A stretch of DNA of 64,000 bases from Planctomycetia bacterium (GTDB lineage: Bacteria > Planctomycetota > Phycisphaerae > UBA1845 > UTPLA1), in the NCBI GenBank assembly GCA_015200345.1, contig CP054187.1, positions 3,208,470 through 3,272,469 on the forward strand, read 5' to 3'. The notes below the pieces were generated by a model. The model saw only the letters and a list, made by a program, of their open reading frames with translations. It did no database searches and was not told the origin of the DNA. Each line of letters starts with the position of its first letter. Position 1 is the stretch's first letter. Both the position numbers and the translations under genes were made by a program. Of this stretch, positions 33,528-41,464 are shown piece by piece.

Positions 33528-34832
33528 GTGGATCATTTTCAATATCGGGATGGGGCGTTGTGGTGCGAGCAGACGCCCGTGGTCCGGATCGCCGAGTCCA
33601 TCGGCACGCCGGCGTTCATTTATTCGGCGGCCACGCTGCGTGACCACTATCGCCGGCTGGCAGAGGGCTTCGCGCCGCTGCGGCCGATCATCTGCTACTC
33701 GATCAAGAGCTGTGCGAACCTTCACGTGTGCCGATTGCTGCGCGAGCTGGGCGCGGGGTTCGATGTCGTCTCGGGCGGCGAGTTGGCGCGGGCGCTGGAG
33801 GCCGGCGGGGACCCGGCGAAGATCGTATTCGCCGGGGTCGGCAAGACGGATGACGAGATTCGCGCCGGGATCGAATCCGGCATCGGCTGGTTCAACATCG
33901 AGAGTGAGGCGGAGCTGGAGAACCTGTCGGCGATCAGCGCGAAGCTGGGCCGCCCGGTTCGCGCGGCGCTGCGTGTGAATCCCGATGTGGACCCGAAGAC
34001 GCACCGCTACACCAGCACGGGCAAGAAGGAGACGAAGTTCGGCGTTGATCTGGAACGCGCCCGGCGGGTCTTCGAGACCTTCGGTCGCGGTGCACAGGTG
34101 CAACTGACCGGCATCCACCTGCATATCGGCTCGCCGGTGAATGATGTTTCGTCGTACGTCTCGGCCGTGACGAAGGCCACCCGGCTGATTGACGAGCTTC
34201 GCGCGGCGGGATTCGCGCTCGACATGCTGGACATCGGCGGCGGGTTCGGCGCGCACTACCGCGGAAGCGAAGCGCCCGATGCGCAGGCGTACGCAAAGGC
34301 CATCGTGCCGCTGGTCGAGCCGTACGTGGCGCAGGGCGGATTGCAGGTGGTGATCGAGCCGGGTCGATCGATCTCCGGCAACGCGGGGATCCTGCTTTCG
34401 CGCGTGCTGTATCGTAAACGGGGCGGCGAGCGGGAATTTCTCATCATCGACGCGGGCATGACGGAATTGATCCGCCCCGCGTTGTATGAGGCGTATCACT
34501 TCATGTGGCCGGTCGCGCCGGCGGCAGGCTTCGTGCCCGAACCGCGCGGCGAATCGGCGCGAGCCGATGGGATGGTGCTGTACGATGTCGTCGGGCCGAT
34601 TTGCGAGAGCGGCGATTTTCTCGCGAAGGAGCGCCGCCTGCCGCCCATGGAACGCGGCGATCTGCTGGCCGTCTTCACGGCCGGCGCGTACGGCATGGTC
34701 ATGGCAAGCAATTACAACTCGCGCGGGCGCCCGCCGGAGGTGCTGGTGGAAGGCGATTCGTGGCGGGTGATCCGCCGGCGCGAATCGTACGATGATCTGG
34801 TCGGGCTGGAGCGATCGACTCCGAACGGCTAA
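33528..34832 (+). CDS. lysA: Diaminopimelate decarboxylase LysA
   Basis: LysA decarboxylates meso-diaminopimelate to L-lysine with PLP. The 434-residue product is a fold-type III enzyme: PLP lysine 60 in ICYSIKSCANLHV, the HIGSPV loop near residue 203, the glycine-rich phosphate loop IGGGFG near 241, EPGRSI near 281, and the second active-site cysteine in GPICESGDF near 360. The length is normal. The start is GTG 33528. Its last four bases overlap the convergent lipoprotein gene at 34829. Confidence 0.95.
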   Translation: MDHFQYRDGALWCEQTPVVRIAESIGTPAFIYSAATLRDHYRRLAEGFAPLRPIICYSIKSCANLHVCRLLRELGAGFDVVSGGELARALEAGGDPAKIVFAGVGKTDDEIRAGIESGIGWFNIESEAELENLSAISAKLGRPVRAALRVNPDVDPKTHRYTSTGKKETKFGVDLERARRVFETFGRGAQVQLTGIHLHIGSPVNDVSSYVSAVTKATRLIDELRAAGFALDMLDIGGGFGAHYRGSEAPDAQAYAKAIVPLVEPYVAQGGLQVVIEPGRSISGNAGILLSRVLYRKRGGEREFLIIDAGMTELIRPALYEAYHFMWPVAPAAGFVPEPRGESARADGMVLYDVVGPICESGDFLAKERRLPPMERGDLLAVFTAGAYGMVMASNYNSRGRPPEVLVEGDSWRVIRRRESYDDLVGLERSTPNG

Positions 34833-35458
34833 TCGCCGTCATCATCGGACTTTTCTTCTTCCTCGGATTCGTCATTCGACGCTTCACCGTCATCTGAACC
34901 GTCCTCGGATTCATCCTCGTCCGATGATGCTTTGTCGTCGGAATCGTCGCTTTCCGAGTCGTCTTCGCCGGCGGCCTCCTCGGTGGCAGCCGGTGGCTGG
35001 GTCGCGCCGGCCGGCGGCGGGCCGCCCATCGCGCCGGCGAGTGTCTTCATTCCGACACGCTGCCAGAACCCGCCCCCCGCGCCCGGGGGCATTTGCCGCG
35101 GTGCGGCGGGGCGAGCGCCGGCCGAGGCGGGTCGTGCGGCGGCTGGCCTGGGCTTCGCCGGCGTTACGTCCGCGTCGGCACCGGATTCGTTCGCGGCTCC
35201 CTCGGGCCTGGCTGCGGTCGCGCCGGACTTCTTGCGGAAGGACTCGAACGGTTCGTAGGAGACTTTTCGCGCCGGCGCGGTTTTCACCTGTGCCTGATCG
35301 ATGACATAGCCTTCGTCGTAGCCGGGTTGACCGGCGGGCATCAGTCCCGCGACGGCCGTCTGGGCCGTGCGCCGGGGTTCGGGTTTGTTCTCACAGCCGG
35401 CGAGCGCGACCGCGATCAGCGCGGCGGCGAGGGCGAATGGAGGGCGAGGCGGGCGCAT
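34829..35458 (-). CDS. Lipoprotein with a very acidic Ser/Asp/Glu tail
   Basis: The 209-residue product starts with a signal ending in the lipobox VALAGC (cysteine near residue 22). The mature part is low-complexity: Pro/Ala/Arg-rich middle and then about 50 residues almost wholly Asp, Glu and Ser. Such tails can bind divalent ions or act as charged spacers. ATG 35458 is preferred over 35488 because AGGAA precedes it and the signal peptide is then compact. No family is recognised. The 3' end overlaps lysA tail to tail. Confidence 0.65.
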   Translation of the reverse strand: MRPPRPPFALAAALIAVALAGCENKPEPRRTAQTAVAGLMPAGQPGYDEGYVIDQAQVKTAPARKVSYEPFESFRKKSGATAARPEGAANESGADADVTPAKPRPAAARPASAGARPAAPRQMPPGAGGGFWQRVGMKTLAGAMGGPPPAGATQPPAATEEAAGEDDSESDDSDDKASSDEDESEDGSDDGEASNDESEEEEKSDDDGD

Positions 35459-35613
35459 GGCGGCAGTTCCTGTTCGCAACAAGTTCAATCGTATCCCCCG
35501 GCTTGCAGTCCTTTAGAGTCTAAGGCGGCAGCGGGCAGGTCGTCAATCATGGAGGGCGCTTATCGGGCGTGGGGAACCAAACGCCAAAACGCTGAATGTT
35601 AACAGGAGATTCA

Positions 35614-35637
35614 GGAGCCGATCGCGCGAGCGATCGA
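35614..35637 (+). repeat. Intergenic hairpin repeat, copy A (left arm of an inverted pair)
   Basis: This 24-base copy begins GAGCCGAT and ends ATCGAA, with stem GATCGC / GCGATC and a GCGA tetraloop. It matches copy B, lying 23 bases away in the opposite orientation, at 21 of 24 positions. Confidence 0.65.
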
Positions 35638-35660
35638 ATGGCGGACCAGACAGGATGCCG

Positions 35661-35684
35661 GTTCGATTGTTCGCGCAATCGGCT
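35661..35684 (-). repeat. Intergenic hairpin repeat, copy B (right arm of an inverted pair)
   Basis: Read on the minus strand it starts GAGCCGAT and ends ATCGAA, and it begins 11 bases after the stop codon of the minus-strand gene that ends at 35696. Two of its three differences from copy A are the two partners of one stem pair (C-G changed to T-A), so that pair is kept. With copy A it forms a REPIN-like inverted pair. Confidence 0.65.
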
Positions 35685-35695
35685 CGTTGGTGCGG

Positions 35696-37795
35696 TTACG
35701 GGCGAATGCTTTCGGCACCCTGCAACAGGAGGCCGATCAGTTCTGACGCTCGCGGCTCGGCGATGAATTCGACGTGGCCGTCGATGAAGAGAAAACAGGC
35801 GCCGCCTTCTTGAGGTGTTCGCTCCGCGAGGATGATTTCGCGCGGGTCGCTCTTCGATGTCAGCCCCGGGCGATACACCACATAGGCCGAGCGATCGAGG
35901 TCGGATGGTTCCTGGGGTTTCTCGCCCGTGTAGGGGTTTTGGAATTGATCGAGTGAGATCACGCCTTCGCGCAACAGCGTACTCAAATCAGGCGGGAATG
36001 CGTCCTTGTGACGTTGCGCATACGAATGAATACCCATGCCGATGCCGCGCAGATTAGCCATACTCGCGGCCTTCTGGGCCTCGATTCGTGCTGCGCTGAC
36101 GGATGACACGAGCGTGGAAATCAACATCGCCGCCGCTTCGCCGCCGTCCACGGGCGCCTCGCCGCCGTCGGCCAGCGTATTGGCGTTGGTATCCTCGGCG
36201 TCGCGGTCGCGTCCTGGTCGATCCGTGCCGCCGGGCAGGTCCCATCGGAAGTTAATCCGCGCCAAGTTGTCTTGATTCGTGAGGCTGACGCCGACCGCTC
36301 CCCCGGCGAGCAGGCGCGTCAAGGCGGGCGGCACGGCCATGAGCGCCATCGGGGCCTTCTGCCGAAGCACTCCAAGGTCCACCATGAACGCCATCTGGTT
36401 GGCCTCGCCGAGCGCCTGGTAGAGCCGCTGGAGGTTTTTTGACACGGGGCGTTCGCCGCCGCGGGCCGCGGCCAATTGCGCGACGGTGCGCGGGCTGTCG
36501 CCGATGATCCATCGGTTCGCGGCGGTAGTCATGACGAATGGGGGCGCGGTGCACTGACGCAAGTTGAAGTTGTCGCGCCGGATTGTTTTGAGAGGCAATT
36601 CGAAGTGCGCGGTGAGACGGTCGCACGCCGCGTTGAACGTCGCTTCGTCGGCGAGCGGGCAGACGACGGCCCAGCCGATGGGCGGCATCTGCGTGAAATC
36701 GACGCGGACGCCGAAAGTGATCTCACCAGCAATGTTCGCCGCGATGTCGTTCTTCCAATCAACTCCGGTCTCGGTCTGAAACGTCGCCAGGTCCTCGCGA
36801 TATTCCTCGCCGATGGTCGGATCGAAGCGATCGGTGATCGCGTAGATGCCGTCGGCCAGCGCGGAGAAACTCGGAATCGCGATGCGCCCAACGGCGACGA
36901 AGTCATCGGGGAACGAGCCGATGGCCGCCGATGGCGTCGCCGGCTGCTGCAACACGCGGGCGATGCCTTCACACCGATCAACGAGTGCGAGCGTCACCTG
37001 CGCCGAGAGGGCGCTGCGCGTCCAGTGCAACTCCATCACCGCAGATAGCAGATCGTCGGGGTTGAGGATGGTGTGCAGCACGGCCTCGCCGGTGTTGGGC
37101 TTTGGCTTGTCGAATTGCTGCCGGAGCCAATTCGGGTTGAAGATGACCCGCGCGGTGAAATCCTTCTCCAGCCTGGCGATGGTGCGGCGCGAGCCGGGGA
37201 GCTGCACCCATTTCTTCGCCGGGAACTCGCCGCGCAGCCAATGCTGCACGCGTTGCGGTCGCGTGCTGCCGAAGGCGATGCGATCGCGCACGGAATACGC
37301 AAAGACGGTTTCGTCGCGCCGGGCGTCGGTGATGCGGCGAATCGTGGCCGACGCCTCCAGTTTGATGCGCCCCGGTTCGTTTCCGATGGCTTCGATCGCG
37401 GGGATCAGCGATTTCTCCACCCACTCATCGAACGCGCCGGCATCGCCGCCCAGTTCGAATGCGACATCCGTAATCATTTCCTTCTGCTTTTCCGTCTGCG
37501 GCGTCAGCGCGAGCGCGACGCGGCCGGGGAACTTGCGAATGGCGGCCTCGATTTTATTGGCCGCTGCGGGTATTTCCGTGATGCCCTTCAGAATGCCCTC
37601 GAGCTGCTTCGGCGGAAAGACGCGGTCCAGCCGCTCCAGTTGCACCGCGATGGCAACGTCATCGGCGATGGTTTCCAGCAGCGGGTCGGCCGCGCGGGCC
37701 GGCGCGACGGCGTAAAGCATGAGCAACGAGCCGAACGCGCAAGCGATCAAAAGCCCGCTGATACCGCTGCGAGTTTGAAGTCGTCGCGTCGTCAT
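35696..37795 (-). CDS. Large exported protein of unknown function with a pseudopilin-type C-terminal segment
   Basis: The 699-residue product has a signal peptide ending ARAAD. Residues 30-560 form a long domain of the kind found in planctomycete DUF3352-like exported proteins: alternating helices and strands, no catalytic motif seen. After an Asp/Ala/Gly-rich linker, the last ~150 residues begin with ARIEAQKAASMANLRGIGM and end with FLFIDGHVEFI, which look like the body and the DG(H)-type end of planctomycete pseudopilin-like (DUF1559-related) proteins but without their N-terminal methylation helix. It overlaps the upstream gene by four bases, so the two are coupled. Confidence 0.62.
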   Translation of the reverse strand: MTTRRLQTRSGISGLLIACAFGSLLMLYAVAPARAADPLLETIADDVAIAVQLERLDRVFPPKQLEGILKGITEIPAAANKIEAAIRKFPGRVALALTPQTEKQKEMITDVAFELGGDAGAFDEWVEKSLIPAIEAIGNEPGRIKLEASATIRRITDARRDETVFAYSVRDRIAFGSTRPQRVQHWLRGEFPAKKWVQLPGSRRTIARLEKDFTARVIFNPNWLRQQFDKPKPNTGEAVLHTILNPDDLLSAVMELHWTRSALSAQVTLALVDRCEGIARVLQQPATPSAAIGSFPDDFVAVGRIAIPSFSALADGIYAITDRFDPTIGEEYREDLATFQTETGVDWKNDIAANIAGEITFGVRVDFTQMPPIGWAVVCPLADEATFNAACDRLTAHFELPLKTIRRDNFNLRQCTAPPFVMTTAANRWIIGDSPRTVAQLAAARGGERPVSKNLQRLYQALGEANQMAFMVDLGVLRQKAPMALMAVPPALTRLLAGGAVGVSLTNQDNLARINFRWDLPGGTDRPGRDRDAEDTNANTLADGGEAPVDGGEAAAMLISTLVSSVSAARIEAQKAASMANLRGIGMGIHSYAQRHKDAFPPDLSTLLREGVISLDQFQNPYTGEKPQEPSDLDRSAYVVYRPGLTSKSDPREIILAERTPQEGGACFLFIDGHVEFIAEPRASELIGLLLQGAESIRP

Positions 37796-39531
37796 GGGCG
37801 TTGCTCCTTCGCGGCGGCTCGCTGTTTGGCCGTGGGGATGGCGTCGAGGCGCTTCTTGAGTTCGGCGAACAAGTCTTCGAGCGGTTTGAGTTCTTTCGCC
37901 AACGCGGCGTCGTTGCCCGCAGCGCGTAATCGCTGAATCGACTCGCCCCGCGCGGCTTCGAAGGACACGGCCTGCGATTCCAGCGAGCGAAGCACGCCCT
38001 CCGCGGCGTTGCGCTGGCCCTCGTCGAGCGCGTGCGCGGCGGCGAATGCATCGACGTATTTTCGCCAGTCGCTCGCGCGGCGGTTGACGATCACCGGCAC
38101 CTTGCGCTTGGCACGGATCTGTTCGTCGTTCTTGCTGTTTACCGGCTCGAGACCGGTATAACCCGCGCCGCCTGGCCCGATGGAGTACTCCAGCTCCAGG
38201 CCGGTCATCGGGTCGATGGGAACGGCGGGCAGTTGGGCCGGCACGAGGGCCGAGAGCGTCGGCGGGAGCTGCCCATGTTCGAGCTTGTACGCCTGCGCTG
38301 CGAGGGCGACCCGGGTGCGCAGCGCATTGCTCTGGTGGCGCAGTGATATTTCATAGACGCGCGTCAGCGATGGCACCATCACCCGCGCGGGCACGCTCCA
38401 CGGGGGAATCTGCGCGAGCGCCTGCTCTTCGTTGATTGTGGGAATTCCGCCGCCTGCGGTCGCGCGGCTCTGTTCGAGGATGTTGTCGTAGAACCCGCGG
38501 ACGTGCCGACGGACGGCGCGATCCGGGAAATGGACCTTCTTGAGTGCGAGGGCAAGTCGACCAAATCCCGTCTCCTTGGAGGAATCGGATGTCGGGTCGA
38601 AGAGTGCGCCGTCGCTGAAGAGCGCCAGCGGGCCGGCTTGCCGCATCAGATCGTCTACCATTGACTCGCTCACGGCGCGCTCGCGGACCAGAAGGTCTTC
38701 CGACGTGGCGAAACGCTCGGCAACGGCCTGCATCTCGGCGTTGAGCCGCGCGAGTTGCTCCGGCGTGAACTTGCCCGTTTCGGCGGCCTTGCGAATGCGG
38801 TTGGTGGATAGTTCGCGCACGGCGATTCCGACCATTCCCTCGATCAGCGTAATGCCATCGGCGAACTGGGCGCTCATCCTTTGAACATTGGCGAAGTCAT
38901 TCACCGCGCCGTCCCCGTCGCCGGTGTTCAGTTTCCGTTCTGCTTCGGCACAGAGCAACTTTGCGATCAGCCGATAGTCGGAGAGTTGGGGCAAAAGCGT
39001 TGCATAGAGTGATGCATTGGTTTCTCCAAAGAGCGGCATGGAATAAGCGGGCATCTGGGCGGCCGATCGCGCCAGGTCCAGGGCGGCCTTGTTCTGCTCG
39101 AACCACTGTGAAAGGCGATCACCGGTCGGGCCTTGAGGCCACTTGCCCATTTGAGCGTCGTTCCACGCCTTGCCGAACTCCTCGTCCTGCGGCATGGGGA
39201 CCATCGCATTGATAGCGTCGATATAGACATACGCCGCGTTCTGGTCGCGTGGAACGTCCTTCACGGTGATCCCCCGCGCGCGAAGCTGCTCCGCCGGATA
39301 CACTTTGTACGTCTGGCCCTTGATGACGATCGTTTCCTGCTCGGCGACCGCCGGCGGGGGCGCTTGTGCGGGCTGAATCGCCAGAGTGGTTCGAGGTCCA
39401 ATGACACCGGCGAGGATCGCGCACACGCGAGCGCTGTACCACCGAGCAGGTCGCAAGCGGCTTCGGTGAACAAAAAGAATCGGCCCTTGGGGTCGTTTTA
39501 CGGCACTTCGTTTCTGGGCGAACAAGCTCAT
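37792..39531 (-). CDS. Exported protein of unknown function, coupled to the 699-residue protein
   Basis: The 579-residue product has a long N-terminus with a hydrophobic segment around residues 33-52 (SARVCAILAGVIGPRTTLAIQ) that could be a signal peptide. The rest is largely helical, with a TYKVYPAEQLRARG piece near residue 73, a YVYIDAINAM segment near 100 and a LAAQAYKLEHGQLPPTL motif near 435; that last motif is common in planctomycete proteins with a pseudopilin-like fold that process small peptides or chains. A charged coiled coil closes the protein. ATG 39531 has a GGAG upstream. The function is unknown; the ATGA overlap argues that it works with the following gene. Confidence 0.6.
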   Translation of the reverse strand: MSLFAQKRSAVKRPQGPILFVHRSRLRPARWYSARVCAILAGVIGPRTTLAIQPAQAPPPAVAEQETIVIKGQTYKVYPAEQLRARGITVKDVPRDQNAAYVYIDAINAMVPMPQDEEFGKAWNDAQMGKWPQGPTGDRLSQWFEQNKAALDLARSAAQMPAYSMPLFGETNASLYATLLPQLSDYRLIAKLLCAEAERKLNTGDGDGAVNDFANVQRMSAQFADGITLIEGMVGIAVRELSTNRIRKAAETGKFTPEQLARLNAEMQAVAERFATSEDLLVRERAVSESMVDDLMRQAGPLALFSDGALFDPTSDSSKETGFGRLALALKKVHFPDRAVRRHVRGFYDNILEQSRATAGGGIPTINEEQALAQIPPWSVPARVMVPSLTRVYEISLRHQSNALRTRVALAAQAYKLEHGQLPPTLSALVPAQLPAVPIDPMTGLELEYSIGPGGAGYTGLEPVNSKNDEQIRAKRKVPVIVNRRASDWRKYVDAFAAAHALDEGQRNAAEGVLRSLESQAVSFEAARGESIQRLRAAGNDAALAKELKPLEDLFAELKKRLDAIPTAKQRAAAKEQRP

Positions 39532-39698
39532 GGCAGGAGATCTCCGCTGTGCGGCGACGCCGCCTCCTCCAGGCTATTCTCTCCCCCCCCAATCGGCCCC
39601 CCGGTTGGTTGTGAACGTCCAGATATGATGCAACATGTTGAGGACGATATCAATGGCAAGGGGCCTTTTGCGGGTCGGCGGGCCGAGCATTCGTTGAC

Positions 39699-39707
39699 AT
39701 GCTATAC
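39699..39707 (+). promoter_or_regulatory. Extended -10 promoter of the CAP-domain lipoprotein
   Basis: TG-c-TATACT at 39699-39707 is an extended -10 element. Transcription would start near 39714, which rules out the ATG at 39699 as a start and supports one of the later ATGs (39738 or 39786). Confidence 0.5.
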
Positions 39708-39785
39708 TTGCCGAAACGAGGAGCCGGCTGGGCGGCAATGTCTCAAAAAACCGCGCGGGACGTCGAGACAAAGGCTGACAATTTC

Positions 39786-40766
39786 ATGCACGGGGTTCGA
39801 TTTAATTGGCTGGGTCGCGCCGCACTGACCCTGTTCATCGCGACCTTGGTCGGTTGCGACACGATGAGCGGCAGTTTGCCCGGCGGGAACGACCCGGCGC
39901 AGAACGGCGGCCTCGTCAGCAGCGAAACGCCTCCGCCCGGCTCGACACCCTCCGTCGCGGCCTCGCTGCTTGAGCAGCTTACGCTGGAGCGGATCAATCG
40001 CGCGCGGCTCCGACCCGGCCCGGAGGCGGCGCGATACGGCATCGCCATCGACGAGGGAATTCCCGGTCAATTGAGTACGACCCCTAAGCCGGCCGTGGCG
40101 CTGAATGCCGCCTTGAGCACGGCCGCGCGTCTGCACGCGCAGGACATGCTGGCGAACGATTACTTCGGGCACAACAATTTGAGCGGAAAGACGCCGTTTG
40201 ATCGGATCAATGCGGCGGGGTACGCGTTCACGACGGCCGGGGAGAATCTCGCGTGGCGGGGGACGACGGGCAATCTCGACCCGGTAGGCGGCACGGAGCA
40301 GCAGCATCAGGATTTGTTTGTTGATACGGGGATCGACGGGCGCGGGCACCGCGTGACGATGCTGAACCGCAATTTCCGCGAGATCGGGCTGGCGATTGTG
40401 CGTGGGAACTTCACGCGCGAGGGAATCACGTACGACTCGCTGATGCAGGCGCAGGAATACGCGACGTCGCTCGACGACGCGGTTTTCGTGCTGGGTGTGG
40501 TGTATAACGACGCGAATCAAAATGCACAGTACGACCACGGTGAGGGCATCGCCAATTCATCGGTTCGGCTCGGTGACGTGGTGAAGGCGACCAACATCGC
40601 GGGCGGCTATTCGTTCGCCGTGACCAGTCCGGGGACGTACACGCTGCGCTTTGCCAGCAATGCCAGCGTGACCGTGCGGATTGACTTCGGCGGCCACAAC
40701 ATCAAGGTCGATCACGTCGGCGCGAATACGATCATCGTGAATCACGGTCTCGGTCCGTTGAATTAG
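39786..40766 (+). CDS. Lipoprotein with a CAP (SCP/PR1) domain and a C-terminal SdrD-B-like domain
   Basis: ATG 39786 gives a compact lipoprotein signal (HGVRFNWLGRAALTLFIATLVGC, lipobox LVGC near residue 24); ATG 39738 would add 16 residues. Residues 60-230 form a CAP domain: ERINRAR, LSTAARLHAQDML, YFGHNN, GENLAWRG and HRVTMLNRNFREIGLAI. The following ~90 residues start with VVYNDANQNAQYDHGEG, a calcium-type loop, and run to a GTYTLRF end, which is the pattern of SdrD-B/Cna-B-like repeats on surface proteins. CAP domains in bacteria are often linked to cell-surface or extracellular roles; a substrate is not known. Four of the CAP residues I can check (two His, two Glu) look present. Confidence 0.82.
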   Translation: MHGVRFNWLGRAALTLFIATLVGCDTMSGSLPGGNDPAQNGGLVSSETPPPGSTPSVAASLLEQLTLERINRARLRPGPEAARYGIAIDEGIPGQLSTTPKPAVALNAALSTAARLHAQDMLANDYFGHNNLSGKTPFDRINAAGYAFTTAGENLAWRGTTGNLDPVGGTEQQHQDLFVDTGIDGRGHRVTMLNRNFREIGLAIVRGNFTREGITYDSLMQAQEYATSLDDAVFVLGVVYNDANQNAQYDHGEGIANSSVRLGDVVKATNIAGGYSFAVTSPGTYTLRFASNASVTVRIDFGGHNIKVDHVGANTIIVNHGLGPLN

Positions 40767-40796
40767 CCCGCTCGCATTCTTCACCTGAAATCCAGG

Positions 40797-40820
40797 GATC
40801 CGATCGCGCGAGCGATCGGG
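40797..40820 (+). repeat. Intergenic hairpin repeat, copy D
   Basis: This copy starts 31 bases after the stop of the CAP-domain gene. Its core CGATCGC / GCGATCG with a GCGA loop is identical to copy A, and 21 of 24 positions match; the flanks GGGATC and GGATTCCC add a weaker outer dyad. Confidence 0.55.
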
Positions 40821-40867
40821 ATTCCCGGGCTGCGACAGGCCGTCGCAGGCCGAATAGAATGCTTTGC

Positions 40868-41458
40868 ATGGCCGGACACGGGTCAAGAACGGTACACGTT
40901 CACAGCGTCGCCGAGGCGTACTTGTACCTTCAGATCACCCCGTGCGGACGATGCGGGCGCGGGCCGGTTCGCACGCAGGGTGAGCTAACGCGTCGCGGCG
41001 AGCGAGCAGGAGCGTACGAGGTAATCGTCCGTTGCGAGGCCTGCCAGGCCTCCGATGTGAAGGCATTTGTAATTTCTCCGCCGCCGACGCGCGAGAGCGG
41101 CGAGCGCAACATCATCAACGACACGTCAGAGCGATCGTCGGCGGTTGATCTGCTCGGCTGGCTGACGTTGTTTCGGTCGATTCTTGAGGCGTCGGAGAAG
41201 GCGGCCGACAAGGCGACGGCGCGTGCGCTGGCGTGGGAGGCGGCCCAGTGCCTCGACGAGGCACTGAAGTTCTACGACGCGGACAACGAGATGCCGCCGG
41301 CGGATGCGTTCTTCAGCGAGGCATCACGGCAGCGGTTCCGCGAGCATCCGCAGCATTTCGCGCGAAGCAAGTGGATGGAGCGGCGGCTCAAGCTTCCCAA
41401 CGCGACGGTGCGTACCACGAGCGCGCCGCGGCGCAAGTGGTGGCAGTTCTGGAAATGA
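40868..41458 (+). CDS. Zinc-ribbon-containing protein of unknown function
   Basis: The product of about 196 residues has two CxxC pairs (CGRC near residue 25 and CEAC near 54) that should bind zinc, followed by a helical domain with the segment DLLGWLTLFRSILEASEKA and a basic, Trp-rich tail (RRKWWQFWK). The zinc ribbon sits at the N-terminus, the helical part after it. I recognise no named family. ATG 40859 is three codons upstream and equally possible. The gene ends six bases before the convergent end of top6B. Confidence 0.6.
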   Translation: MAGHGSRTVHVHSVAEAYLYLQITPCGRCGRGPVRTQGELTRRGERAGAYEVIVRCEACQASDVKAFVISPPPTRESGERNIINDTSERSSAVDLLGWLTLFRSILEASEKAADKATARALAWEAAQCLDEALKFYDADNEMPPADAFFSEASRQRFREHPQHFARSKWMERRLKLPNATVRTTSAPRRKWWQFWK

Positions 41459-41464
41459 TTTGTT

